This document shows, piece by piece, positions 9,969 to 21,815 of a DNA stretch of 64,000 nt (positions are counted from its first letter, which is position 1; each line of letters begins with the position of its first letter). Position numbers and translations under genes: made by a program. The DNA is from Phlebotomus papatasi. Taxonomy: Eukaryota; Arthropoda; Insecta; Diptera; Psychodidae. The notes below the pieces were generated by a model. It saw nothing but the letters and a program-made list of their open reading frames with translations. It did no database searches and was not told the origin of the DNA. The stretch lies in assembly GCF_024763615.1 (NCBI RefSeq), contig NC_077223.1, positions 48,608,627-48,672,626 of the forward strand, in the 5' to 3' direction.

Positions 9969-11192
9969 ATGTGTGAAGAAAACATTAAATTAGGTGATTA
10001 TATTGTAATTCAACGACAGAAATACACAAAGTTGTACAAGTTTACTGGAAAAACTGCAGTAGCCGTTTTGGGTAAGCAGAAAATAGACTTGTCCAGCATT
10101 GAGGGTCTGCCCTATTTCTCGACATTCCGAATGATGCCCCAGAATGGGGATAAAAGTGGAGTTTTCAAATTGGAAATTTGCACAAATCCTCATGACATCA
10201 AGGAGTCTATCTCCATAGACAAAAGTGGAACAGACAATAGAGATATTTTGGATGATGGAAGATCTCAGGTGCTGACTGAGGATGAGATTAAGAATCTCAG
10301 GGAAACTTGTGAGACATCGACAGAGATTGTCGAGCACCTCGTGGACAATTCAAAGACTTTCAATTCCAAGACAGAATATGCCCAAGAGAAGTATTTGAGG
10401 CGAAAGGAAAAGAAGTATTATGAGTATGTGCAGATCCGGAAGCCATCGGTGAGGCTTATCTTTGACATCTATTTTCGCCAAGATCCAGACAAGATGATGA
10501 ACATGCGAATGGATACTCTTTCGCAAATAATCTCATATTCTGGCATCTGTAGCACTGGACAGTACATGGTTTATGAATCTGGAACTAATGGGATATGCCT
10601 AGCAGCATTTCTCAACTCAATGGGCGATGCTGGAGATTCCCACATCGTTTATGTCCACCAGGGAAATGTTCCGCACAAGCAAGCTGTCTTGGCGTTGAAT
10701 TTTCCAGAGTCCTACAATGAAAAGTACACACCGGTCAACATTTACTCTGTCCTGAGACATTTTTACCAAAAGGACTCTACTTCGGACGTGGCTAAGGCCG
10801 AAGACACCGAACCGGAACCCAAGAAAGTAAAACTGGAAGATGAAGAGAAGAAGAAATGGGAACTGGAGAATACCAAAGCATGTTCAATTATGAGGCAAAA
10901 AGTGGACTCTTTGGTCATTGTGGCCAAAGAACATCCTACAGCAATCTTCAAGGAACTAGTTCAATTTGTACGTCCCGGACGACCTTTTGTCATCTACAGT
11001 CCTTACCAAGAAATTGCAACTGAATGCTTTACAGAATTGAAAGCTAATCAGCCTGTTCTCAACGTTAGAATCTACTCCAGCTTCCTCAGAACCTACCAAG
11101 TTCTCGCTGATCGAACACATCCGGACGTGAGTATGAATGGCAATTCTGGATTTATAATTTGTGGATATGTAATAAATCAAAATACTGAATGA
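9969..11192 (+). CDS. TRMT6: tRNA (adenine58-N1)-methyltransferase non-catalytic subunit TRM6
   Basis: A single-exon frame of 407 aa. Recognisable Trm6/Gcd10 blocks: an N-terminal barrel region beginning IKLGDYIVIQRQKYTKLYKF, the central LTEDEIKNLRE helix, KYLRRKEKKYYEYV, and the C-terminal Rossmann-like half with GQYMVYESGTNGI. The normal SAM-binding glycine motif is not present there, as known for the non-catalytic partner, while TRMT61A supplies catalysis. The complex makes m1A58 in the T-loop of tRNAs in the nucleus, notably initiator tRNA. A charged Lys/Glu-rich linker at residues about 275-305 is typical. The start has AAA upstream (GCAAAATG), and an in-frame ATG is not seen between it and the GC-containing leader at 9,840-9,960. 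AATAAA lies 38 nt past the stop. Full length, no lesions. Confidence 0.92.
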   Translation: MCEENIKLGDYIVIQRQKYTKLYKFTGKTAVAVLGKQKIDLSSIEGLPYFSTFRMMPQNGDKSGVFKLEICTNPHDIKESISIDKSGTDNRDILDDGRSQVLTEDEIKNLRETCETSTEIVEHLVDNSKTFNSKTEYAQEKYLRRKEKKYYEYVQIRKPSVRLIFDIYFRQDPDKMMNMRMDTLSQIISYSGICSTGQYMVYESGTNGICLAAFLNSMGDAGDSHIVYVHQGNVPHKQAVLALNFPESYNEKYTPVNIYSVLRHFYQKDSTSDVAKAEDTEPEPKKVKLEDEEKKKWELENTKACSIMRQKVDSLVIVAKEHPTAIFKELVQFVRPGRPFVIYSPYQEIATECFTELKANQPVLNVRIYSSFLRTYQVLADRTHPDVSMNGNSGFIICGYVINQNTE

Positions 11193-11229
11193 ATACATAT
11201 TATATTTTTATTCCATCCTATTATTTTTT

Positions 11230-11235
11230 AATAAA
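11230..11235 (+). terminator. AATAAA polyadenylation signal for TRMT6
   Basis: AATAAA 38 nt after the TRMT6 stop, within an AT-rich stretch. It is the closest canonical signal. Confidence 0.55.
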
Positions 11236-11613
11236 ATTGCAAAAACAAACTCAAACCTTTAGCAAAAAAAGTTAATATCATGTAACAAATGCTATGTGTA
11301 TAGTCATGTTCAATTGACTTGCATTTCAATACACCAACTGCATAAAATGTACTGAAGAGGATATTTGAGCAACGTGTCTGAGAAATTATAAAATTTTAAT
11401 TTCAATCGTATCTTTGTTATACGCGCTTTGAATTTTCACACAAAAGTGCTTATTGGAAAATTTAATATAGAGCTTAACTAAATTTTTAGAGAGTATCTCT
11501 GCCATAGTTTTTAGATTATCTTCAATAGTTATTGAAATTGTGGCTAAACAGTAAATCAGTGGCACTAATTGGCTAAACAAAAACAACTGCATTCCATATT
11601 CTGCCAATTTATT

Positions 11614-14600
11614 TCAAATTAGTTGATCACGGTCAAAGAGAGAGTCCCAAGTGGATAATCTTTCAGTTTCGGGCAATAGACAAAAGGCAAGTTCTTCAGA
11701 AATATTGAGACAGCGATAGGGTGGTCCATTAGGAGATACTGGTAGCCACTTTGTTGGTGCAATTGCATCACAGTTGGGATTTCCAGTGATTGCAAAACTC
11801 GTCCACATGCTCACCATTCGATTGATTGTTGTGTGCTCAAGGCTTCCAGGTTTGGGTACTGTGTGTACCAGTCCCGACTTGAAAATATAATTAGAATCAT
11901 CACCATGGCACACACCACTGACCCCATCGCCACAGAAGACTGCTCTCAGAAAATTGTATTCCGGAGAATCGACGGCAAAGCGATAGAGAAAGGTCGGTAC
12001 TCGTGGGGCGTATTCACATCGTGCACGTACAACGCGATAGAGTCCGTGCCAAAAGTATTTATCTCCCAGAAACTGAAAAGGTAAAAGATATTTCGTTAAA
12101 ATAAAACGGGACAAATAAGCCTATATCACTTTATTGCAGGTGAGATTCTTCATTCAAATTTCTAAAATAAATCCTGGCTCCGGCTCACCTTTTAGATCAG
12201 TCATAAAGTCAAAATTCACATCCTTTTCTTTCTCAAAAGTCCTGCATATGACTATCCTAGTCTTTCGCGCTCTCCTTCTTATTTTGAAAATCACACCAAA
12301 TTAAATTTAGTTCATCCCAATTTTAGTCAAAAAAAATTTCTTGACAATTTTCACGTTTAATTATGAAGCTAATTCGTTCAAATTCGCTATAAGTTCTTCC
12401 TATTTTATCGTGATTCTTTATAATTGAGCGCTTTTTGTGGAATTTACAAAGGCCTTGACGCTCAATTCTATCGATAAACCGGATGACATTTTGCCCCAAA
12501 TGCCCAATTGAAAGAGAGTCTACTGTACGAAAATCCCGTTGAATCATTTCTAATAATGATTTTTCAAAGTCAAAGGTTAAAATGACACTAAAGAGCGCAT
12601 TTATCAAGCGAAAGGGGCCATGTTTCGGCTCGTTGGAAAGGTCTTGGAATTTCCGAGAAAACTGAACCAGTTCCAATTGGTTTTGAACTGGTTCATATCC
12701 GATAACTAATTTTTATGCGAAAATTAATTCTATTACTTTTAAAACTGTTTTGGGGAAGCTTTTGAGTGATTTATGAATCAGTACAAATCGGTTGAAACCG
12801 GTAAACGGTAAATGATGCGAAAGTACGTTTGCGGTATAGCATCTAAGTCACGAGTTCGAGTATTTCGCTTGGACGCTTTGCCACGCCTTTATCTTTATGT
12901 TCCTTATGAATTTCACCCATAACTCTTTTCTGATAATTTGAGGCATAAGACTGGCTATAATATAATTGTAATGGGCTATAATCATTTACAACACATTGAA
13001 AAAAAAAAAGAATTATTCGATGCATAAATCTTCGGAAGATAGCGCGCTTTCCCTTACCTAATTCCAATTTTCACCTTATTATAACCCTTGCCAAGGGCCC
13101 ATCAAGCCTAATAAAAAGTGAAGATATTTTTCACTTTTCCTTGTAAAAATGTTACAGATATTGCACCGCGACTTAAACAAATTTGCTCGTCGTTCTTGTA
13201 TTATTTCGGCGAACATATTAAATATGTATTTTTAGATAGCTTTTAAAGCACAATTTCGAAATATATCAGACTGATAAGTCAATTCTCTTTTGAAAAAGAC
13301 TTGCCAATAGTCTTCAGTGCCTCTATGCAAAAACGTATGGAAAAATGAGATGCCGAGAGGCCCTTGACCTTTGCCGAAAATCGTAAATCGATATCTCTCT
13401 TAGTTTTGGAGTTATTAAATTCCAAAAATTGGCTGGCTGGGAACGTTTTTTAGCCACCCATATCATAGTATTTTGGTGACCAAGTATGGGCGAACTACAT
13501 TTCGGCCAAAATTTGAACCCGATCGGGGGACGTGAGAATTCGTTAGAATTAAATGAAATTGTTAAGAACCTCATCTACTAAGCCTTCCAACAAAGACAGT
13601 AAGATTATAGCTGTTCATGCAAGATATCTGAAAATGTTTTTTTAGCTGAGATTCTTTATATTCTCAGCTTTTGTGGTCACAGGTGAAATGCGACCTCGTC
13701 AGATCGGGCCCAAATTTTGGATTTATACGTTTTGACACTCATAGATCACGAATATCATATGTGCTAAAAATCAATTTTCGTGGGACGTCCCGTCCCGTCC
13801 GTCCGTCGTATAATCACTTCTGGCGAGAGAGCGAAAAGAGTTATCGACAAGCGGTTTTCGGCAAAGGTTAAATGTCGATGGGTAGCTAGAAATAGGTGAT
13901 GTCAGATCCACCCATTTTCCACCACTTTGGAATACCCCCAAATTTTGTTTTTTAATAACTCAGCCCCTACATTTTCAATATTTGTAAACCCTTATAGGTA
14001 AGGTGTTTCAGAGTAAGGTAAGCGTTCAGAATATAAGGGAGCTTTTGATACGTTCGGTAAGTTTTTAGAGTGTAAGGAAAGTTTTGAGAGTAGAGTAAAC
14101 CAAAACGTTAACGTAACCCATAAGAGTGCACAATATATTTAAAAATAATATAAAAATATAGACAATAATAATAAAGCCCAAAAAAAATAACAAAGAAAAC
14201 TATTCTTGTTTTAAGGTAAGTTTATATTTATTTCTTAAAAGACAACTGTTATTTCAAGGTAAGTTTCCTTTTATTAGTTTTTAAACGAAAACGTTTGCAA
14301 AACTCAAAAACCACAAAGAGATTAATCAAAAATTCTTGTTATAAGTTTATATTTACTTCTTGAAAGACAACTGTTATTTCAAGGTAAGTTTCTTTTTTTT
14401 AGGTTTTAAACGATAACGTTCGCAAAACTCAAAAACCACAAAAAAACATAAAACTTTTACAAACATTAAAAAAAAAAGAAAAAAGAAATGAAAACTGATT
14501 GAAGCGATGCGAAAATTACAATTAAATTTTGCAATTTTGGTTACATTTTGTAAACAAATTGTATATAATATTGAGAATATCAAACTAACGTTCATAAGAT

Positions 14601-17600
14601 GTGATTTCTTCATTAGGCTTTGCAGTATTCTAAACAGGAAGCCCACAAAGAAATTGTTATCATTTATAAAGTATTATGTATCAAAATCAGAATTCAAAAT
14701 ATCATTTGATCAAAGTAATACACTTAAAATAATTGGACATATTCCTGAACACTCAGAAGTACGTTCCAATGAAATAATTGAAACTTCTGAACATATTACT
14801 GAATATTCAAAAGTATGTTCCAATAAAACACTTGTACTAAATAAAAGTATAATCAAAAGGAAATGACACAATTAACAAAAGGAAAATATTGTAAATTATT
14901 TAAAGAAAAAATTAAAAATTAAGTTATACTTCCTGCAACTAAATCTGTGAATAAAAAATGGTACGATACTTAATAGATGACGTGTACATGAAAAATAAAG
15001 GGATATAGAAATATAAAATTAAGTCGAAGTAAGGTAAGGTATCCTTAAGTCGGCCAGTTCCTCAACTCGGGCAGTTGCATTGTTTAACCAATTTTTTAAC
15101 GTGTTATTATAGTCAATTTCTATAAAATTTTCACTGATTTATATTATATACAATGTAATAGACCTTATAATGTTAGATCTGTAAAACCATATTATAGGAA
15201 ACCTTAGTAAATTGAATAAATAACCCCACTGGCCGAGTTGAGCAACCGGCCGACTACAGGGTACTTTACCTTAATATTATAATTATTGCATACGGAAAAT
15301 GCAAACAATTCCACATTCATGAAAGAAGGTTTAAGTTTGTTTTCACAAATATTAATTCTTACAATAGCGAATTTAACAATTTTTGCTAATTTGAGAGAAA
15401 TTAAATGTCATAGTGAAATTTCAAAACCTAAACAATTAAGAAGAATTCGTCGGCAAATAATAAAAAATAAATTAAAGAACGAATTTCCAAAGACAATTTT
15501 AAAAAAGGAAGCAGTGCCGTTGTTAGATGCAGACTTAGCTTCAAGAAGTAACCGTGGATACGAAGTTAAATTGTCAACATTACGAAAAGCTCGTAGCGAG
15601 CAATAGTCACGTAATAACCTTTTTATAAAGCATGTGATATCCAAAATTTAATTCTTTGATCAAAAAAAAAAAAATACAACCAATTTATAAAACCTATTGC
15701 GAGTGAGCCCACTAACCGTGTATATATTTACAGATGCCCAAATATGTAGGTTGTGCCTACCCCTAAGTACCATTTGGAATGCTCAATAAAAATTTTTTTT
15801 ATTATGCTGGAGTAATTAAAATTGAAGAAGAGATCAGTCCTATAATGGAAATGATAACATCAACACAAAAAATGACGTCTATTTCATTTTTCCTGCAAAA
15901 TTTTAGGAGTGAATATGTTATAAATTCAAAAATGTTTAAATGCATCGTCACTGATTGGAGTTTAGCTCTTATGCAAGGATCAGTACTGGTAATAAACAGT
16001 TCAAGTTTAGAATTGTATATGAAATTTATATACAGCTTCTCAGTAGAAAAAATAAGCCCAGATAAGCTTATGGTAGCTGAGATTCTTTACAGGCGACCTC
16101 GAAATGCGTGCAACTCGGATTGCTTGCAGCTTTGAATGCATGAAAATTTGATTGTGAATTGCATTTTTTGAGGTAAACCAACGCGTCGAGCCAATTTTAT
16201 CCATTTCGGTGTCCGAGAACCGTTTTCTCAATGTGATTCTTTACCTCCAAAATTCAATTTACAATCGAATTTTCATGCATTCTAAGGTGCAGATACCCAG
16301 AGTTCCAAGCACTCCGAAGTTGACTAAAGAATCTCAGCTACCATAAGCTTATCTGAGCCTATCACTGATTTTTTCTCTTTCATTATAAAACTATCAAATC
16401 AGGATCGTAATTAAAATTCGTAAATGAAATAATAAGCTCCAATCTCCCATCAGTAGTCTAACGAACTTAAAAATTATATAGTATTTTGCACGTAGTTTAT
16501 AATATAAAAATTATATAGTATTTTGTATTTTTTGGGGTACGGCAGTTTAAGAGATGTATGACTTTCAAAAATACTAAAGATTGAGATAATAAATTATTTA
16601 ATAAATCGTATTAAAGTTACCTTGATATGATTCTGAAGGCCATCCTTGCTAGATACATTTCCATTGAAGTAAAAGTCTCTCAGCGTTTTAGCGACATTTT
16701 TCCGTTGTGCACTTTGAGGGCCAAGATTGAGTTCCCATGGCACTAAATTGGAGAGATCTCCAAGAAAATTATCATCTGAGCTGATCTCTTTGTACAGCAA
16801 AAGTCCCTCATCAGCACAACCGCCAGTCATTATGGGAATGGAGTTTCCCCATGCCGTTCTAGCCATATCACGTGGAAGTTTTGTAATTATCGCATTGGTA
16901 CTCCAATGTGGCTCAACTACTGGTCCAAAGTGAAAGATTACACCGTTCTTGCGATTTTCATGGGTTATGAAATCAACCTGCTTCTCAGATAGAGTTACTT
17001 GATCGACTTTCTGTAAAATCTCTAGCATTCCAGCTTCACCTCCTTCACCATTCCATCCCAAAGACAGAGCAAGTTTAGCTGCCCAATCAAGATCTGGAGG
17101 AAATGCCCAAGGGTCATACACTGTTCCAGACATTACGATGGCACGATGGAAAAGACCCTTAGCCAGATCTGAGAGCATTAAGTAATGCACAGATGCTCCT
17201 CCTGCACTTTCACCAAAGAGCGTAACATTATTTGGGTCTCCACCGAAATAAGAGATATTGTCCCTAACCCATTTGAGTGCCATCAATTGGTCCTTAAAGA
17301 GCAGTTATTTGAGATAAAGCCATAAATATATATATTTAAATATTAAAATACCTTGAGTCCTGCATTTCCAGGGATATTGAGTGTAGGATCCTGAAAACTC
17401 ATAAAACCCAAAGCTCCCACCCTGTAGTGTAGTGTGACCAAGACCACATCTTTCTCCATAAGAAAGTCAGGGCCAAACATCATTGAAGTGCCAGCACCAC
17501 TAATGAATGCCCCACCATGAATGTACACCATGACAGGAAGAAGTCTCTTTGGATTTTGCTAAATTTCGAAAGTAAATTTCATTTAAAATAAATTTGAACA

Positions 17601-20167
17601 ATTTTTCAATTTAGTTTAATTTTTCTATGCTCACATTCTTTGTATAAACGTTGACATGAAGACAATCTTCGTCACCTAGAAATCCCTCCAGCAAAATCAT
17701 TTTCTGAGCACATCCCATGCTCTCCTTTGTACAATCGAGAGTATCTTCCCATGATTCAGGTGGAAGAGGATCCTAGCAGTATTCAATATTTTATTTCTTC
17801 AAAGAATTTCAAATTACCTAGTTTTTCAATTATCTACTAAAGGAAACAAAATAATTAGATAACAATGCTTTTGAGATAAGTTAAAAAAAATAATTTTGCT
17901 GAGTAATTGAACAAATGAGATTGGAACTCTATCACTATAAAAACCCCGGAAAAAATTAAATTTATTTTAAAGAAGTTGACCCAAATAAAATAGCGTTTTC
18001 CTTTTAAGATTTTTAAGATTAAGGTACTTAACCATTTAAGGACGAGAGGGTCAAAAATCGGAGGTCAGAAAAAATCACTTTTTCAGACTTTTTAGGGAAA
18101 AACACAATTTTATATGACCATAGGAAAAAATTCATTTTTGGGTCACCGGTGACCCAATCGTCCTTAAAGGGTTAACCGACTCATTACCGATGAAGACCGA
18201 TGCAGCCGATTTCAAAATTTCAATACCTCTCCAAAAATTCCAAATTTAACCAAATGGAGTGAAAAATTACCCTTCCAAAGTGGTTGACCTTTGACCTTCA
18301 ATAATTCAAAATGGCGAATTTTCCGGTCATAGGTATATATGTTTGGGCGAAATGTGCGCCTGGACTAGCTTTAAAACATATTCAAAAATCATTTAAAAAG
18401 CTCGGGCCAATTTTGAGAAAAACGAAAAAAAAACATGTTTTAGGGGATGGAGGGGAATAGGGGAAAAACGTCTAGAGATATTGTTTTTTTTATTGGGGGT
18501 CATCTAGGACTGGAAGTCGATATTTCTTACCGTTTAAGCTCCAGAACATTGAAAAGTTGAAAAAAAATACGATTATATAACTGCTTTCTCTTTGAGTTCG
18601 AGCAGTAAAATACAAGGTTAAGTTTACCAAATTCCGGCCAGCTTGTAATTCCAGCCACATTTTTTGTTCCTCAGATTTCCATAAATTTTTAGTTTTTGCA
18701 TACTCTAGACTAGAGATTATACAATGCAAAATAAAACAAAAAATATCGCTTCACTAGCAAAATGGTCTGAAAAAGGCATTAGAAGAATTCCAGAAAGGCA
18801 AGGAACTATGAGAATGAAGGTGGCCGGAATAGGCCACCAATGCTATGTCTACATTTTTATTCATTTTAAAATTATTAAGAATGATTTTAAAGTAAATGAA
18901 GACGATAAACTGTCTACAAGGTTCTAAGCAACATTATTTAAAAAGAAGTTACAAAAAAAAATCAAATTTGTATTAAAAATATTACACTTCAAACTTGAGG
19001 CTTTGGCGCTTGCATGCAACTATGCCGAAATTTGGCACACTTACCCTAATTCCTGAACATCTGTGAAAACTTACTGCTCAAGGTTTTGTAAATAATTTTT
19101 TTTTTAAATTTAGTTACTTCTAAATTTTATTTTAATCTCAAAACTGGTTCAGTTGAGAATAATGCCCTGGACATACTTACGATTTAAGCCGAGAGACGGC
19201 TTAACGTTTTTGTAATCAAAATACTGATCAGATTACATTTCCATCAGTTTCTGACTAATCCGTCTTTCGGCTTAAGCCGAGAAATGGCTTAGTTAGTGGG
19301 GAAATGATGGGAATTATTTTGATTATAATTACATTAAGCCGTCTCTCGGCTTAAGTCGTAAGTTTGTCTAGGGCGTAGGAACAGTAAAATTTTAAAAATG
19401 TTGCAAATATTTATTAAACTTCAAATAATGTCCCTGAGTGGTAATTCTTCATTTTCCTAAAAATAGAGAAATAGAACCAATATATCCACTCAATAAGAAA
19501 ATTACACTTAAAACGAATTATTTACTTTTGCAATAAAACAACTAAACAAGTATGTTAATAAGGCAAATAAGAGAATTCAAGATCAAACGATTGCAGAGAA
19601 TAATTCAATTTCAACAATAAATAGACGAAGTGAAACCAGTGTGATGTCTGAATTTGAGCTTTAATCAAATAACCATGAACTTGACACAATCACTTACCGA
19701 GGTATCTCAAAAGTTTAATGAAACCCTACCTAAATGTTAAACCCTATTAGTGAATAATAAGGACTCACCTCAAAAACAAGTGGCATAGAGTTAGCTTTTA
19801 TCATTATTATTATATTATTCACTACGAAATTTGCATTTTTTGATTAGTTTTTGTTAAGTGTTTATTCAAATTCGATCTCATTCTTTCCATTACAAAATTT
19901 TTTGAATGTGAATGAACAAACAGAAACCACAAAGCTTTGCCTTGATTTGTGTATTATTAATGTAATTTACTAAAACTCCTTAATTTCGTAAAATACCGAA
20001 AGAAAAAAAAGAATAAAATGTTCTCTCACCCTAAATCGCAATTCTCCAATTGGTGGTTTTGCATAGGGAATGCGAAAGAAACTGAGGTATTTAGCACCCC
20101 AAACTCCTTCACTTTTTACTCCACGAATTGGTCCTAAAGCTGTACGTGCAACTATTGTGTCCGACAT
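11614..20167 (-). CDS. B-type carboxylesterase, five exons
   Basis: Exons 20167-20030, 17772-17635, 17558-17352, 17292-16621 and 12072-11614 join in phase 0 throughout, giving about 536 aa, normal for the family. Seen in order: N-terminal VRTxLGPIRG-like strand (VARTALGPIRGVKSEGV), FRIPYAKPPIGELRF, EDCLHVNVYTKN, oxyanion-hole HGGAF, nucleophile GESAGG, acid residue in GGCADEGLL and histidine in VCHGDDSNY. All three catalytic residues are present, so an active alpha/beta-hydrolase is expected. No signal peptide is visible after MSDTIVART, which suggests a cytosolic alpha-esterase-like enzyme acting on carboxyl esters, possibly including xenobiotics. An upstream in-frame ATG at 20179 would add MLCE. 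Introns 1 (2.3 kb) and 4 (4.5 kb) are enlarged by repeats; the others are 76 and 59 nt. The exact subfamily is not decided. Confidence 0.9.
12520..12830 (+). repeat. Dispersed repeat family C, copy 2
   Basis: Same order of phrases as 905-1,330 (GAGCGCATTTATCA, GGCTCGTTGGAAAGG, AAACTGTTTTG). Lies in carboxylesterase intron 4. A solitary GAGAGTCTACTGTACG word just before it resembles the pogo-like end seen at 37,830-37,849. Confidence 0.55.
13019..13059. repeat. Solitary GGGAAAGCGCGCTATCTTC element end
   Basis: CTTCGGAAGATAGCGCGCTTTCCCTTA matches, in shorter words, the right end of the TA-flanked MITEs at 35,770-36,000 and 42,170-42,361. I could not find the partner end nearby, so this is probably a truncated copy. 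Confidence 0.35.
13330..13880. mobile_element. Foldback element in carboxylesterase intron 4
   Basis: Left-arm phrases (GACCTTTGCCGAAAATCG near 13,370; CCAAAATTTGAACCCGATC near 13,506) recur inverted at 13,690-13,740 (GATCGGGCCCAAATTTTGG) and 13,845-13,870 (TTTTCGGCAAAGGT). Arms are roughly 200 bp, diverged. No coding content recognised. Confidence 0.5.
14205..14450. repeat. Tandem duplication, about 128-bp period
   Basis: The block containing AAAGACAACTGTTATTTCAA, GGTAAGTTTC and GCAAAACTCAAAAACCACAA occurs twice in direct orientation, at 14,205-14,322 and 14,333-14,450, with a few differences. Confidence 0.75.
14507..16135 (+). pseudogene. Decayed transposase-like coding remnant
   Basis: Three plus-strand frames in series (14507-14866, 15286-15606, 15779-16135) look like exons or fragments of one decayed protein. 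The last contains FYYAGVIKIEEE, PIMEMITSTQKMTSISFFLQ and CIVTDWSLALM, which resembles the D-containing core of uncharacterised insect DDE transposase-like proteins (hydrophobic-TDWS-ALM). The second ends in LDADLASRSNRGYEVKLST. Stops and a MITE at 15,031-15,273 interrupt it. Family name not recognised. It lies inside carboxylesterase intron 4, in antisense orientation. Confidence 0.4.
15031..15273. mobile_element. MITE with GGTAAGGTATCC...GTCGGCC ends
   Basis: The left end contains AAGTCGGCCAGTTCCTCAAC and the right end contains GAGTTGAGCAACCGGCCGAC, an imperfect inverted pair. Outer GGTAAGGTATCC pairs with GGGTACTTTACC. About 240 bp. It interrupts the decayed transposase remnant. Confidence 0.65.
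16053..16361. mobile_element. Foldback MITE, long near-perfect arms
   Basis: AGATAAGCTTATGGTAGCTG at 16,060 is repeated inverted at 16,335-16,354, and the identity continues through GAGATTCTTTA. Inner arms also pair: GAATGCATGAAAATTTGATT near 16,134 with AATCGAATTTTCATGCATTC near 16,263-16,282. The whole unit can fold on itself. Confidence 0.7.
18032..18171. mobile_element. Short TTAA-flanked MITE (AAGGACGA ends)
   Basis: TTAA at 18028-18031 and 18172-18175 flanks inverted ends CCATTTAAGGACGAGAGG and CAATCGTCCTTAAAGGG. 140 bp. A diverged copy is at 57,934-58,080. The TTAA target suggests the piggyBac superfamily. Confidence 0.65.
18615..19046 (-). mobile_element. MITE of the GGGTAAGTGYGCCAAATT family, reversed copy
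   Basis: The right end ATTTGGCACACTTACCC-TA and left end AAGTTTACCAAATTCCGG match the ends of the full copy at 61,755-62,183 in opposite orientation. Shared interior words include TGCATGCAA and CTGGCCGGAAT-like sequence. Lies in carboxylesterase intron 1. Confidence 0.6.
19164..19374. mobile_element. MITE with GCCCTGGACATACTTACG ends
   Basis: Left GCCCTGGACATACTTACGAT and right ATCGTAAG-type complement (CGTAAGTTTGTCTAGGGC) are inverted, continuing through TTAAGCCGAGAGACGGCTTAA. Two internal copies of the CGGCTTAAGCCGAGA palindrome are also present. About 211 bp. A solitary end is at 21,050-21,120. Confidence 0.65.
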
Positions 20168-20179
20168 CTCACACAACAC

Positions 20180-21049
20180 TGAATTATCTTCTGTGTTTTA
20201 TCTACGCGACGATTTTGCCGCGCAATGCTCCGCTCTATCACGGATCATGAAATGAATGTGCAAATTGAGGAGAGTCTCATTAAAAAAAGAATCTTGTGCT
20301 GTAATCTCACTGGAGCTTGTATTGTGTGAGAGGCTCACGAATATCGATGTAAACTAAATAAATAATCACAAAATACGTGTGTAATTGTATTTTTGGTGAA
20401 AAAAATAAACAGTGCACAATTGGCGGGAGATGTTAGCTTTCAATTGTTGGTGGCGCTGCTGTTAGTAAGGTAGATTTTGAAAGAGCCTCGGAATTTTTTG
20501 AATTGAGAAAATGAGAAAAATCTATCTAGACTTTGGACACGGATACTTTAAAAAAAAATATTATTATTGAGTTTTTAAATTTCATCAAAATATTTAGAAA
20601 AAAAAATCAAAAAATGAGGCATTTAGAGATATCGGAGCAGGATGTCTTCTATGGCAAAAATGTAGTCCTAAGTAGAATCTATTTGTGTGCTGATTAGAGT
20701 AAATTAATATTTAGTTTAGTTTAGTTTATATGATTTCTCAAAAGTTGCTTTCTTAGGTCATTTTTGAGAAGTTTTAGTCACATTTTGTTTTTCTACCCCA
20801 AGGATTTTTTTTAAATATCAAATCATTTTTAAGTTGAAGCACAACTACTTACCTTTCCAACGGATGTCTATTTATTAAGTTCTGTACATTAGAACCGGAG
20901 GAATAATTGATAATATGAGACAAAACAGCAAAAACAAAAAAAATTAATTAAAGAAAATTGTGACGTATAGGAGAAAAATCAAGAACAGATTCTTGATCAA
21001 GGGACTCAACTCTACCAAACGTACCATGTAAGATCCGTGTGTCAAAAAA
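20180..21049. other. Carboxylesterase upstream region, no gene seen
   Basis: This stretch holds the probable 5' UTR and promoter of the carboxylesterase (minus strand) next to 20,180. Beyond it lies AT-rich sequence in which I see no frame with protein-like composition and no clear repeat ends. Confidence 0.4.
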
Positions 21050-21120
21050 CGTGTTGCATAGTGTAATTACGTTAAACCGCCTCTCGGATTAAGTTGTAAA
21101 TGTGTCGACCACATTATACA
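21050..21120. repeat. Solitary end of the GCCCTGGACATA MITE family
   Basis: TAATTACGTTAAACCGCCTCTCGGATTAAGTTGTAAATGTGTCGACC, read in pieces, corresponds to the right end of the element at 19,164-19,374 with substitutions. No partner end was found. Confidence 0.4.
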
Positions 21121-21636
21121 GGGAGTTTTCGCTTTGAAAGAATTCTTCGCGACCGAAAAAAGCCCGCAAATTAACTCCAGTGGCACAGAAAAATTGCATA
21201 CCCACAGGATAGTCTGGTTCTGGTTGAGTAAGCCACTTCTAAATTTTACTCGTTGTTTTTTATCTGTGTAATATTTTAAAAAACGCTTGTTTTTGGATTG
21301 ATGAAATTCTTTTTTACTTCATCTAAATCCATAGAATTATTCACTGTTTCATTTAGAAACATAATTAAAAAAAAATTATCAAAAATATTAAAGAAAATTT
21401 ATAAAATAATGATAATACTAAAATAAGTCAGCACGCACTAACTGGGTCACCTTTTCGCTAATTCACTTAATTAAACCTGTGGATTTAAAATACTTTTTTC
21501 ATAAAGAAAAAACAAATAAATGTTTTCAATAAACCAGCTGTCATTAGCGAAAATATCACTAACTAGAAAATTTTTAGTGAAGAAACTAGCTGGCACAAGA
21601 TTGAAATGAGTCGATTACATTCACTTATTTATTGAA

Positions 21637-21815
21637 AATGAGGGGCATGTTAACGATCCTTGGGTCGACTTATGGGGGGGTCCCCCGAAGATCCCAAGTC
21701 GCTATCTCTAACCGTTTGGCCTCTAGAGCTGGCGACAGCCAGACGGACAGACGGATAGACGAACAAACAGCGTGACGACATTTCTCAGAAATTTCTCAGA
21801 AAATATTATTTTTGC
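21637..21815 (-). repeat. Dispersed repeat family B, inverted copy
   Basis: GATCCTTGGGTCGACTTATG, AGTCGCTATCTCTAACC and CTCTAGAGCTGGCGACAGCC follow the order of 598-790 in reverse complement. Confidence 0.65.
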
